47,874 nucleotides of DNA from Paenibacillus sp. 598K (GTDB lineage: Bacteria; Bacillota; Bacilli; Paenibacillales; Paenibacillaceae). Below the pieces are notes generated by a model that saw only the letters and a list, made by a program, of their open reading frames with translations, was not told where the DNA came from and searched no databases. Location of the stretch: positions 8,724-56,597 of the forward strand of contig NZ_BFBX01000126.1 in the NCBI RefSeq assembly GCF_003851045.1. The letters run 5' to 3'. The position numbers were made by a program, and so were the translations under genes. Below, piece by piece: positions 15,135 through 24,160 of this stretch (within the stretch, counting starts at the first letter, position 1; each line of letters begins with the position of its first letter).

Positions 15135-15812
15135 CTACTCCTCAGCCGCCAAAATCGCCTCGGCCAGCAGCGTCAGGTCCTGCCGGTCGATGCTGCCGCT
15201 GTCGTCGAGGTCGGCGACCTGGAGGGCAGGCCAGTCCGCATGCTCCTCGTCGGCGCCCAGCGATGCCGCAGCTATCGCGAGATCGGCGACCGAGAGTCGG
15301 CCATCCGCGTTGACGTCTCCAGCCAGCGCTTCCGCTTCCGCCAACGCCCGCGCGGCTTCATCCTCCTCCAGCGCCTCCTCCGACTCTACATCTTCCTCAT
15401 CCTCTCCAGCCTCTGGACCTTCTGTGCCGGACCCTGGCTCCCCGCCTGCATCGGTCCCCTCGTCACCTGGCTCTGTTCCCTCTTGGCCTGCCTCTGAACC
15501 CTCTGAGCTAGACCCTGGTTCCGCCACCGTACCGTACTCCGACGCCTGTCCCTGCTCCGAATCCTGCCCCGGAGCCGGCTGACCCGTTGATGCATCAGGG
15601 GCTGTATTACTCTCTGTCACAGGGTCCGTATTCGTCACCGCTACCAAGCCCGGCTCCCGCGCGGAATTACCTGCTTGTACGCTCGTCTCGCCCGCTCCCG
15701 CTTGGCCCGCCACCTCTTGCTGAGCATAGCCCAGCACAGGCGAGGTCGCCAGGACCAGACCGAGCGCCAGTACGGCGCTGGTATACATCGCTGCTTTGCT
15801 TCGTTTGTTCAT
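15135..15812 (-). CDS. small secreted dockerin protein
   Basis: A 225-residue exported protein. After a signal peptide (NKRSKAAMYTSAVLALGLVLATSPVLGYAQ) comes a long acidic Gly/Glu/Ser/Pro linker (residues about 30-160). The C-terminal type I dockerin has two calcium loops, DVNADGRLSVADL and DLDDSGSIDRQDL, with the expected acidic or polar residues at loop positions 1, 3, 5, 9 and 12. Dockerins bind cohesins. No catalytic or binding module accompanies it, so it may be an adaptor or a decoration of the cell surface. It follows the cohesin-SLH gene by 32 bases, surely in one operon. ATG 15812 has AAGGGA 9 bases upstream. Confidence 0.88.
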   Translation of the reverse strand: MNKRSKAAMYTSAVLALGLVLATSPVLGYAQQEVAGQAGAGETSVQAGNSAREPGLVAVTNTDPVTESNTAPDASTGQPAPGQDSEQGQASEYGTVAEPGSSSEGSEAGQEGTEPGDEGTDAGGEPGSGTEGPEAGEDEEDVESEEALEEDEAARALAEAEALAGDVNADGRLSVADLAIAAASLGADEEHADWPALQVADLDDSGSIDRQDLTLLAEAILAAEE

Positions 15813-15844
15813 CGTTGTCATTCCCTTCTGTCATGCACTGGCAT

Positions 15845-16960
15845 TTATCCGAGTGTCTGAACGTCGCCTGCCGCAGCGTCCAGCAGTCGCAGGATCAAGA
15901 CGACAGCCTCGGCGCGATTGGTCGGCGCTTGCGGCGCCAGCTGATCGGCTCCCCGACCCTGGATCAGTCCCTCGGCTACCGCGACGACGAATGCCGGCTT
16001 GGCCCACGCAGGCACCGCAGCCCAGTCCGCGAAGCCCGCCATCTCGGCCTCCGAGCGCTCCTCACCGATCTCCAGCAGGCCAAGCGCCCGCGCGGCGATC
16101 GTCGTCATCTCGGCGCGCGTGATCTGCTGCCCCGGGCGGAAGGTGCCATCATCGAAGCCGTTGATCCAGCCGTTCGTCACCGCCAGCGCGATCTCGGCTC
16201 GCGCCCATGCACCGATCTGCGCCGCGTCCTTGAAGGTCGGATCTGCTATCGCCTGTTGGGCCGATGGCTGGAGCGCCCGCACGAGCATTGTCACGAACTC
16301 TGCTCGCGTCACCGGCTGCTGCGGCTTGAAGGTGCCGTCGGCATAGCCTTTGACGATGCCGAGCGCCACGGCGCGGTCGATCGCCGACTTGGCCCAGTGT
16401 CCCTCGCTCACATCGAGGAAGGCGGGTGCCGGCTCTGGCTCTGGCGGCGTTTCCTGCTCGACGATTGCTAGCTCCAGACGCGCGCCAGGCTTATACGTGG
16501 ACGCCGTCGTATCCTTCTTGACTGCCTTCACCTGCGTCAGCGACACCTGCGTCTCGCCCGCTTCAGCCGCCCGGAAGGTCAGGCTGGCCAGATCGGCTGC
16601 GCCGCTGATCGCCGCCGTCGTGGCGCCAACCTTCGTGAAGGCGAAGACGATCTCGTCCGCTCCTCCGGCCTGTCCCTCACGCACCAGCGGCGTCACCGCG
16701 AACCCCGGCATTTGCAGGCTCGCCGCCCGGACGAAGGTCAGCGCCTCCCGGTCATACGCCACGACCAGCTCGTAGCCGAATACATCCTTCAGCGCCTCTG
16801 CGCGCACCTTGATCGTTATCTCATCCCCTACATCGACCGATTGCTCCTCCGATACCCCGACTGTAAATGTCGGCTCCGCATCCTCCGCCTGCGCTGCAGG
16901 CACCACGATTCCGAACAGGAGCGCGATACACAGCACCCACCGAATAACCTTTGAAGTCAC
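15845..16960 (-). CDS. cohesin-SLH cell-wall anchoring protein
   Basis: A 371-residue exported protein. A signal peptide (VIRWVLCIALLFGIVVPAAQA) is followed by a cohesin domain at residues about 30-168 (FTVGVSEEQSVDVGDEITIKV...FGYELVVAYDREALTFV...DEIVFAFTKVG...LASLTFRA). A PEPEPAP linker and three SLH domains (FLDVSEGHWAKSAIDRA; FKDAAQIGAWARAEIALA; FADWAAVPAWAKPAFVVA) follow. SLH domains bind the secondary wall polymer, so the cohesin would be displayed on the surface to capture dockerins. GTG 16960 is preferred because the signal peptide then begins MTSKVIRW; a GTG at 16987 is also possible. It lies between the large enzyme gene (upstream) and the dockerin gene. Confidence 0.88.
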   Translation of the reverse strand: MTSKVIRWVLCIALLFGIVVPAAQAEDAEPTFTVGVSEEQSVDVGDEITIKVRAEALKDVFGYELVVAYDREALTFVRAASLQMPGFAVTPLVREGQAGGADEIVFAFTKVGATTAAISGAADLASLTFRAAEAGETQVSLTQVKAVKKDTTASTYKPGARLELAIVEQETPPEPEPAPAFLDVSEGHWAKSAIDRAVALGIVKGYADGTFKPQQPVTRAEFVTMLVRALQPSAQQAIADPTFKDAAQIGAWARAEIALAVTNGWINGFDDGTFRPGQQITRAEMTTIAARALGLLEIGEERSEAEMAGFADWAAVPAWAKPAFVVAVAEGLIQGRGADQLAPQAPTNRAEAVVLILRLLDAAAGDVQTLG

Positions 16961-17092
16961 GATTGGTTTCCGTCCTTTCCCGAGCACGGGGACTCCGGCT
17001 GCCGCCGCTCATGCGACAACAGCCCGGATCACCCTCATGTTAGTATACATACTCTCCCGACCACGCCTCCCGTAAACCTGGCGAAGCGCCAA

Positions 17093-17123
17093 AGGAGAGG
17101 GCAGCCCACGGCCGCCTTCTCCT
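17093..17123 (-). terminator. imperfect hairpin between enzyme and anchor genes
   Basis: AGGAGAGGGCAGCC and GGCCGCCTTCTCCT pair with two mismatches, 14 bases after the enzyme stop. No long T run follows on the minus strand, so it may attenuate transcription or protect the message rather than terminate fully. Confidence 0.4.
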
Positions 17124-17136
17124 CTCGTCTTGCGGA

Positions 17137-20100
17137 TTACCAGTTCAGGATGCGGGTCGCCAGCCAGACCAGATCCTGAATGTCGATCTTGCCGTCATTG
17201 TTGCGGTCATGCTGCTTGACCGACTCCCAGCCCGGGCTGGCCGAGGTCATGCCGTACGACTTGGCTACGATGCCCAGATCGCCGACGGTCAGCTTGTTGT
17301 CGCCGCTGTAGTCGCCATCGACGTAGGTGTTGACCGCACCCCGGAACGTCTGCACCGCAGTGTTCAGCGCCGCATAAGCGCTCTGGATCTGTTCAGCCGT
17401 CGCGTTCGCATCATTGAAGACCGCGCGCGCCTGGTCGATCGCCGCCTTCAGCGCTGCCTTGCTGCCTGCCGGATACTGACCGATCCGGTAGCCTTCGACA
17501 GCTGCGTCATGGAGCGCCTCGGCTGTCGAGATCAGCTCGCCCAGACCGCTGCGGTCGACGACATCGATCTGCACCTGATAGGTGCTGCCAGCGATCGTCG
17601 TCTCGTTGCCCTGGCTGTCCGCGATGACGGCCCGGGTGATCGGGATCGTCGTCGTGCCGCCAGCGGCATCGCCCTTGACGTTGAAGACGACGTCGGCCAG
17701 CGAGCCGTTCGGATCGGTCTGCGCATCGCCCAGATGCACAGCCAGGAAGCGGATCGTGCCGGTTGCTGCGTCCTCCTTCGTATCGACGACGAGGAACTTA
17801 TCCTCATCCTTGGAGACGATCTCCACATACTCCAGCTTCGCCGGATCGTATGCGATCGTGATGTCTTGCGCCAGCACCTCCTGCTCGACGCCGTTCAGTC
17901 CATAGCTCAGGTCCAGCGCTTGCCCCGGACGTACCGTCTCGGCGCCCGAGAGCGACGCGCCGACCGGCAGTTCGGCGATCGCCTGCTGCGGATAGAAGTC
18001 GAAGCGGTCGAAGGCCGGCGTGTACTGACGCGGCACATGCGTATAGTTGTTGAACGGATACGACGAACCGCCATAGGCGTTGGAGCCGCCGTTGTACGTA
18101 TTGTTATTGGAGAAGCGGATCGTGTTCGTACCCGCCTTCAGCTCGACATCCAGCGTCTGTGTGGCGAATTGCTGCCACGAGATCGTATTTTTGAAGTATA
18201 CGGTCTGCGGCGCTTCGCCGTTGACGCTGATCTGCGCATAGCGCTCGACGACATCGTTGTTGTAGGCATGCGTCCCGGAGCTCTCGCCGTTGGCGTAAGT
18301 GACGACCATCTTGTAGATGCCGTCCTTCGGCACGACGATATCCTGCACCTCCAGATAACGCTCGGCTCCGTCATAGGACGTGATGCCGTTGACGTACTTG
18401 CCGCCGGACGCGTACTTGGCAAAGGCGTCACTCCGGATCAACGGCAGCTCGGAGCCTGCCGGGGTACCGACGATATGCGCCTCCTCGGCCTCGATCGACA
18501 AGATTGGCGTCTGCCCCTCATACACGGCGCGTACATAATCGAGGCTCAGCGGAGCGCTCGACTTCACGTCGATCAGATTGATGCCTGTCCGCAGGAACAT
18601 CCGTACCTTGGCATCCTGCCACTGTCCGTCGGTGCTGGACACCTCGATGTCAGTTACAGGCTTGCGGTCATGCGTGAGCTGGATCGCGCCGTCGCCTGTC
18701 GAGGCGTAGCGCAGCGTTACATCGTACATGCCGTCATCGAGTACGCTGACGACGAACCGCGCATTGGCATCGGCCTGCTGGCCATACCCTGTCAGATAAC
18801 CCGCGCTCTGGAAGCCCGCGATGCTGCTGCCACGCGACAATCCTTTGTTGCTGTCATACTCGGTGAATTCGGCTTCTACCGTATAGTTTGGCTTGGCGCC
18901 CGGCGCGCCGTTGTACGTCAGCTCGATCGCATCGAGCGTCGATTCGCCTTGGCCCGCTTCGCCTGTATCCGGGTTATGCTTGCTGATGCTGATGGCGTGC
19001 GTGCCGCCCGTCAGGTTGACGAAGGTCGTATTGCCGCCCAGATGATGCATGCCATAGTCGGCGCGCAGCATGATCTTCACGGCTGGCTCGTTGTCCACCT
19101 TCAGATACCATTCCGAGTTGACGCGTTGGTTCGAGTTGCCGGTATTGGCCTGATTGGGCATGCTCGCTGTCGAGCCACTGCCGCCGATCAGGTCGAGACG
19201 GTAGCTGCCGTCCTTCGGCACGGTGATATTCGTCCATTTCACCAGACTGTCCGCCTTGTTGATGGCCTCGACGATCTGACCGTTCGAGGCGGAGCGGCTA
19301 TAGCTCCGTTTCGGATACAGATTGGTGGTGGTGACGTTCGTCTTCACCTGGGCATTCTCCGCCTCATAGCGGCCGAACCACACTTCCTCGCTGTCGCTGT
19401 TCACGGCAGGCGTGAGGACGACGAAGTAGGCCGAGGTGTAATCGTCCAGCTTCACATCCAGCGTCACAGAGCCGTTCTGCACCGGCAGATTGCGGTCGAT
19501 AATCTTCGTCGGCTCGACCAGGAAGCCGGTCAGTCCGGTGTAGCCGGCATGCCATACGGTCGCGCGGACCTGCGTAGCGCCTGTCAGGAACTCAGGACTG
19601 TTGGCATTGCCTGTTACATTGTTGAACACGATCTGGCCATTGCCCTGCGTGCCGCCGAAGGCCATGGCGACTTGCTTCTTCTCGTCCTGGATCGAGGACA
19701 AGCCGTACAGTCCAGGTCCGTAAGCATCGTTCTCATGGTTGGCCTGGATGACGCTCACCTTGGCCATGTCGCCGCCCATCATGTCAGCGTACCATTTGTA
19801 CAGCCACCATGCGCCGTTCGGTTCGTTTTGTCCGGCCAGCAGCGAGCCGTACGAGTTTGCCGTGTTCCAGTAAGGCAGCATGCTGTTCATCTTCAGCTCG
19901 TCGTAGCGAGCGATGTATTGAACGAGCGACCCGCCGACGGCGATCTCCGTCGTCTGCGCGTATTCGTTGATGTCCACCTTGATCGGGAACGGCGATGGCC
20001 GGTCCGGATACAGCTCCGCATACCGCGCCTTCACTTGATTCTCGACTCCGCGGTACGTGTTGAGCGCGCCCGAAGCCGCATTAAACGCCTCATCCCACAG

Positions 20101-21654
20101 CATATGCCAGCTGATAATCTCAGGCAGGCAGTCGTTCTCCACGCAGTACGGGACGAAGTCCGCGAACAGTCTGGAGCCGTATTGCGTCAAGTTCGGTCCG
20201 GAGATCATCGCGCCCGGATCGATCTCGCGGATCTTGTCGGTTACCTTTTTCCAGTCGCTGTTGAACACCGCCCGGGAGGCTGTGCCCGTCTGGCCTTCTC
20301 CCAGCAGTTGCGGATACCGCGTATTGTTCTGCTCCGGCTCGTTGAACGGGATATAGATAAATTTCTCGTCCGGGTCCTGACCCGGATTGTCCAGTCTCCA
20401 CTGGTCCTTGAACGCCTTGACGGCATTCGTTACCGGGATGACCGCCTCATTGATATACTCCTCCGCCGTCCTCGACGGATAGTACCAATGCTGATAGTAG
20501 TCCTGCATGACGATATTGACCGCTTCGCCGCCTGCCTCGAAGAAGTAATCCGCTACCCGCAGCGCATCGCCCGTCGGATGCTGGATGCCGTTAGGCGGCT
20601 TCTGCGAGATATGCGATGGCTTGATCGGCAGCAGCGTATTGATGTCCGGCACATTGGGCTCGCTGATGGCATAGAGCGCGCCTGCCGAGCCGTGGAACAC
20701 CTCGCCGAGCGAGCGATCCGCCAGATTGACGGCGATCTTCGCAGGAGCAGGAGCGCCTACCTCGTGCTTCGTCTCCTCGTACAGCGCCGCCACCTCTTCG
20801 GCCGACAGCTTCACGTTGTAGAGACGGATATCGTCGAACTTGCCGCCGATATCGCGGTCCGACGTATAGAGCGAGCGTCCGAACGCATTGTGCTGCAGCG
20901 CCGCCAGATAGTCCGGGTTGAACAGACGCTCCATGATCGTCGCCATCGTCGCGCCGGAGGTCGTATTGTTGCCGACTGCAACCTGGCTGCTGACGAGCTG
21001 ACCGTCGATGAACAGCTCATACGCGCCGTCGTTCTTCATCGTCACCGTTACTTGCTGCCATTTGTTGCGCGTCGGGCTGCTCGCCCAAGAGATGTCGCCC
21101 TTGTAGCTGGCGATCTTGGTCGTGTCGGTCCCGTAGTAGATCCGGTTGTTGAATGTCGCGCTGCCGCCGGCGATGACGACAAACTCGGGGTCCTGCCAGC
21201 CGTTGATGCCGCTGTTCGTCAGCCCCTTCTCCGAGATGGTCGAGGAAAACAGCCGCGTATAGCCGCTGGAGGCTTGATCGATGCTGGCCCATACCGACAG
21301 CGTCAGCTCATCCGTGACGTCTGCGTATAGCTGGTCCGGCAGCTTCAGCCAGGCCGTACCGTTCGCGCCGCCCGGCAGGGACAGCACCTGTCCTCGCAGG
21401 CTGTCGTTGATGATCGTTGCGGTCCCCTTAAGCTCGGCATTGTCGGCCGACTCGGCCGGATTTTCGCTGTTGGCCACGACCGCCTGATTGACCTCCGATT
21501 GCTCGAACGTCCAGTTGAAGATCGGCGTCGCCGCCGTCGCCCGGCTCGCGGACGGGATTCCCCCCTGGGAATCGGAAGCGCTTGCAATCGCTGTCGGCAT
21601 CATGAGCAGCAGCGCAAGCCCAGACAAGATGGATCGTTTGACATAATGCTTCAA
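17137..21654 (-). CDS. secreted multimodular glycosidase: LamG, clan GH-A catalytic domain, three CBMs, cohesin, FIVAR, dockerin
   Basis: About 1505 residues. Order: signal peptide 1-28; LamG-like domain about 45-295; (beta/alpha)8 catalytic domain about 305-760 with FIYIPFNEPEQNN (acid/base Glu near 440) and KVDINEYAQ (nucleophile Glu near 565), the clan GH-A pattern, possibly GH39-like; three CBM6/35-like modules starting near 764 (YEAENAQV), 931 (VEAEFTEYD) and 1054 (IEAEEAHIV). The C-terminus holds a cohesin domain about 1230-1375 (SGAETVRPGQALDLSY...VLAQDITIAYDPAKLEYV), a FIVAR-type helical repeat about 1378-1445, and a dockerin about 1446-1505 with loops DYSGDNKLTVGD and DRNNDGKIDIQD. 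The enzyme can both present and be captured. TTG 21654 has GAGGTG 6 bases upstream; GTG 21663 is the alternative. The substrate is unknown. Confidence 0.88.
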   Translation of the reverse strand: MKHYVKRSILSGLALLLMMPTAIASASDSQGGIPSASRATAATPIFNWTFEQSEVNQAVVANSENPAESADNAELKGTATIINDSLRGQVLSLPGGANGTAWLKLPDQLYADVTDELTLSVWASIDQASSGYTRLFSSTISEKGLTNSGINGWQDPEFVVIAGGSATFNNRIYYGTDTTKIASYKGDISWASSPTRNKWQQVTVTMKNDGAYELFIDGQLVSSQVAVGNNTTSGATMATIMERLFNPDYLAALQHNAFGRSLYTSDRDIGGKFDDIRLYNVKLSAEEVAALYEETKHEVGAPAPAKIAVNLADRSLGEVFHGSAGALYAISEPNVPDINTLLPIKPSHISQKPPNGIQHPTGDALRVADYFFEAGGEAVNIVMQDYYQHWYYPSRTAEEYINEAVIPVTNAVKAFKDQWRLDNPGQDPDEKFIYIPFNEPEQNNTRYPQLLGEGQTGTASRAVFNSDWKKVTDKIREIDPGAMISGPNLTQYGSRLFADFVPYCVENDCLPEIISWHMLWDEAFNAASGALNTYRGVENQVKARYAELYPDRPSPFPIKVDINEYAQTTEIAVGGSLVQYIARYDELKMNSMLPYWNTANSYGSLLAGQNEPNGAWWLYKWYADMMGGDMAKVSVIQANHENDAYGPGLYGLSSIQDEKKQVAMAFGGTQGNGQIVFNNVTGNANSPEFLTGATQVRATVWHAGYTGLTGFLVEPTKIIDRNLPVQNGSVTLDVKLDDYTSAYFVVLTPAVNSDSEEVWFGRYEAENAQVKTNVTTTNLYPKRSYSRSASNGQIVEAINKADSLVKWTNITVPKDGSYRLDLIGGSGSTASMPNQANTGNSNQRVNSEWYLKVDNEPAVKIMLRADYGMHHLGGNTTFVNLTGGTHAISISKHNPDTGEAGQGESTLDAIELTYNGAPGAKPNYTVEAEFTEYDSNKGLSRGSSIAGFQSAGYLTGYGQQADANARFVVSVLDDGMYDVTLRYASTGDGAIQLTHDRKPVTDIEVSSTDGQWQDAKVRMFLRTGINLIDVKSSAPLSLDYVRAVYEGQTPILSIEAEEAHIVGTPAGSELPLIRSDAFAKYASGGKYVNGITSYDGAERYLEVQDIVVPKDGIYKMVVTYANGESSGTHAYNNDVVERYAQISVNGEAPQTVYFKNTISWQQFATQTLDVELKAGTNTIRFSNNNTYNGGSNAYGGSSYPFNNYTHVPRQYTPAFDRFDFYPQQAIAELPVGASLSGAETVRPGQALDLSYGLNGVEQEVLAQDITIAYDPAKLEYVEIVSKDEDKFLVVDTKEDAATGTIRFLAVHLGDAQTDPNGSLADVVFNVKGDAAGGTTTIPITRAVIADSQGNETTIAGSTYQVQIDVVDRSGLGELISTAEALHDAAVEGYRIGQYPAGSKAALKAAIDQARAVFNDANATAEQIQSAYAALNTAVQTFRGAVNTYVDGDYSGDNKLTVGDLGIVAKSYGMTSASPGWESVKQHDRNNDGKIDIQDLVWLATRILNW
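21573..21586. promoter_or_regulatory. candidate catabolite-response element (CcpA site)
   Basis: CGGAAGCGCTTGCA is close to the cre consensus TGWAANCGNTNWCA (minus strand TGCAAGCGCTTCCG, one end base off). It lies in the signal-peptide codons of the multimodular glycosidase, where cre sites often act as roadblocks. Codon usage alone could also produce it. Confidence 0.3.
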
Positions 21655-21823
21655 CTTCTTCACCTCAATTTTTAGTTTTGCTTGACTCTATTAGATGATA
21701 AGACAGGGCACCGGAATAGAAAATCAACGAATTTTACTATTCATGTTCCTTTCTTTACGATCTTTTTTGCCTTGCGACAGGCCGTCATGTACTTTTTTGT
21801 CCATGTCGTACCGCCCGTCGACA

Positions 21824-21865
21824 AACAACGATCCCTGTCGCCATAAGCAGACAGGGATCGTTGTT
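21824..21865 (-). terminator. terminator after the second binding-protein gene
   Basis: ACAACGATCCCTGTC (21825-21839) and GACAGGGATCGTTGT (21850-21864) form a perfect 15-bp stem with a 10-base loop, 27 bases after the stop of the 21892 gene. On the minus strand the stem ends in TTGTTTGTC, a short T-rich tail. Confidence 0.7.
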
Positions 21866-21891
21866 GACGCTGCTAAAAACAGCGGCTGCGT

Positions 21892-23205
21892 TCACGAATC
21901 TCGCGCTCGCCGGCCGTTCCTCCGCTCCTCGAGCGCCGCCTCGATATCGGCGAGCGCATCGGCGAGCGTACCGCCGGCCAGATACTTGTTGACACCCTCC
22001 TGTATCCGCATCTGCAGCGTCTCGTTGGACACGGTATGCGGCCAGTAGAGCACGGCGTCCTCCCGCCGCAGCAGTGTCGCGATATCCTCGATCACATGAT
22101 CGACGACCTGCGACGAGGCGACCGACGGCACCGCCAAGGCCTGGGCGGCGAGCCGCTCCTGATTGGCCTTGCTGTTCATATAGGCGACGAACAGCCGCGC
22201 TTCCTCGGGGTAGTCGGTCCGGGCATTGATGACGCGATAGGTGCCGATGTTAATATTAGGGATTGTCTGCGTATCGCCCGGGATCATCATAAAGCCGATC
22301 TCGTTGGACGGATTGCGCTCCTTGATGCTCAGCAGACTCCAGGAGCCGGTCGTGATCATCGCCGCCTTGCCCTGACTAACCAGATCCTTGGCCTGCTCAT
22401 GCTTGAGCTGCAGCCAGTTGGGCGGCACATAGCCGCGCTCGATGATCTCCTTGTGCTTGCGGATCGCGCCGACGAAGATCGGGTTGTCCACCGGGATCTC
22501 GCCGCTCTCCAGCTTCCGCGTCCACTCCGGGTTGGCGCCGCCGTTGACCAGCATCGGTCCCCAAAAAAACTGCGCCGTCGACCATTCCGAGTCGGTCGCG
22601 ATCGGGATGATGCCATGCGCCTTGAGGGTCTCGCATGTCGCCAGGAACTCCTCCCACGTCTGCGGCACCTCCAGGCCGAGCTGATTGAACACCGTTTTGT
22701 TGTAGATCAGCCCATTGCTGTGCATCACCTCCGGCGCGCCCAGCACCTTACCGTCCACGGTGACGGGAGCGAGCGAGTTGGGCAGCATGTCCTGCAGGAA
22801 GTCCATCCCGGTCAGGTCCAGGTACATATCATCCCGCAGCTGGCGGAACTCCTGGAACAGGCTGGGCGACCACGTATCGAACACATCGATCTTCTCGCCG
22901 CCGAGCAGCCGAATTTTGACACCCGCCGTATAGTTCGCATTCTGGATAAAGTCCGTCTCGATCTTGATGTACGGGTATCGGTCCTCGAACTCGGAGATCG
23001 CCTCGAAGTACGCCTTGCCCGACTGGGCCGCATCGAGCAGGTAGCTCGTATAGCGCAGCACCACCTGCTCCTCGGGCACGCCCGAGCGCTCCAGCAAGGT
23101 CGAGGCTCCGTCGCCGGACTCCGAGGAGCAACCCGCCAGCACTGTCAGGAGCAGCAACAGCTTTAACCCTTTTGCCGCGTTTCGTGTGCCTTGCACGCTT
23201 TCCAT
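21892..23205 (-). CDS. sugar ABC transporter substrate-binding lipoprotein (second of the operon)
   Basis: A 437-residue family-1 extracellular solute-binding protein. The lipobox is LTVLAGC, with Cys at about residue 26. Then come VLRYTSYLLDAAQSGKAYFEAISEFEDRYPYIKIE and the typical LIYNKTVFNQLGLEVPQTWEEFLATCETLKAHGIIPIA segment, and GKAAMITTGSWSL later. It would bind an oligosaccharide outside the membrane and deliver it to the adjacent permeases. The ATG at 23205 follows GGGAGGG directly; a GTG at 23196 has better spacing and may be the true start. The gene follows the MsmG-like permease by 106 bases. The same operon starts with another binding protein. Confidence 0.9.
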   Translation of the reverse strand: MESVQGTRNAAKGLKLLLLLTVLAGCSSESGDGASTLLERSGVPEEQVVLRYTSYLLDAAQSGKAYFEAISEFEDRYPYIKIETDFIQNANYTAGVKIRLLGGEKIDVFDTWSPSLFQEFRQLRDDMYLDLTGMDFLQDMLPNSLAPVTVDGKVLGAPEVMHSNGLIYNKTVFNQLGLEVPQTWEEFLATCETLKAHGIIPIATDSEWSTAQFFWGPMLVNGGANPEWTRKLESGEIPVDNPIFVGAIRKHKEIIERGYVPPNWLQLKHEQAKDLVSQGKAAMITTGSWSLLSIKERNPSNEIGFMMIPGDTQTIPNINIGTYRVINARTDYPEEARLFVAYMNSKANQERLAAQALAVPSVASSQVVDHVIEDIATLLRREDAVLYWPHTVSNETLQMRIQEGVNKYLAGGTLADALADIEAALEERRNGRRARDS

Positions 23206-23311
23206 CCCTCCCGGTGACCCTGCAGCGCCTTGCCTCCGCCGGTCCCGCCTTCTTATCTCAGGTCTACCATGACCGCCCCGCTCCAGTCAAGCTCTATTGC
23301 TGCTCTGCCTG

Positions 23312-24142
23312 CTACAGCTTGCCGCCGGACGTCGCGATCCCTTCGATGAACTGCTTTTGGAAGGCGATGTAGATGAGCAGCATCGGCCAGATCGCCAGGA
23401 TCGACGCGCTCATCAGCTCGGGGTAATGGACGGAGTACGCGCCCTGAATTTTGGCCAGCGCAGATGATAGCGTCGCTGCGTTGGCGTTGGTGTTGACGAT
23501 CATCGGCCACATCAGATCCTTGTACGCGAACAGTGCGGTGAAGATACCGAGCGCCACCAGCCCGGAGCGGGCGAGCGGCAGCATGACGCGGACGAACGTC
23601 TGACCGATATTGCAGCCGTCCAGCTTGGCCGCCTCCTCCAGCTCCTTGGGCAGTCCCATGAAAAACTGGCGCAGCAGGAAGGTGCCGAACGCGCTCACCA
23701 ATCCCGGGAACAGCAAGGCAAAAATCGTGTTGCGCATCCCCATTGCATCGACCATCAGGTACTGCGGGATGATGAAGATCTGCGTAGGCACCATCATCTG
23801 GAACAGCACGAGACCAAAGAAAAAGTCGCGCCCGGGGAATTTCAGCCGCGCAAACGCATAGGCGGCCATCGCGCTGAACAACAGCGAGCAGAACACGCGC
23901 AGCGCCATCATCGCGAACGTATTCCAGTACAGCTGCAAAAAGTCGTTTTGCCGCAGCACCTTGGCATAGTTCACCCACTGAAAGTCGGCGGGCAAGAACA
24001 CAAAGGGATTCATCGAGGTTGACTCCGCTACGGTCTTCAGCGATGTCAGCACCATCCACACGAATGGCAATATCATGGCGCATGCTCCCGCCAGGAGCAG
24101 CGCATGGGCGGCAAATTTAATCATGCGATTGCTAGCCGTCAT
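23312..24142 (-). CDS. carbohydrate ABC transporter permease, MsmG/AraQ type
   Basis: A 276-residue membrane protein with about six helices. The first is LLLAGACAMILPFVWMVLTSL, followed by the FVFLPADFQWVNYAKVL loop usual for this family. The EAA loop that docks the ATPase is GLPKELEEAAKLDGCNIGQTFVRVMLPLARSG. AAAGAGG precedes ATG 24142, and the gap to the upstream permease is 18 bases. No ATPase gene is in the window; such importers often share a genome-encoded MsmX-type ATPase. It forms the permease pair with the 24161-25045 product. Confidence 0.93.
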   Translation of the reverse strand: MTASNRMIKFAAHALLLAGACAMILPFVWMVLTSLKTVAESTSMNPFVFLPADFQWVNYAKVLRQNDFLQLYWNTFAMMALRVFCSLLFSAMAAYAFARLKFPGRDFFFGLVLFQMMVPTQIFIIPQYLMVDAMGMRNTIFALLFPGLVSAFGTFLLRQFFMGLPKELEEAAKLDGCNIGQTFVRVMLPLARSGLVALGIFTALFAYKDLMWPMIVNTNANAATLSSALAKIQGAYSVHYPELMSASILAIWPMLLIYIAFQKQFIEGIATSGGKL

Positions 24143-24160
24143 GTCGTAACGCCTCTTTCC

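Noticed and set aside
17209..21330. Very long open frame on the + strand opposite the multimodular enzyme
   Set aside because: Its translation is Arg/Leu/Asp-rich with no domain, and it is an antisense shadow caused by high GC and the codon bias of the enzyme gene.
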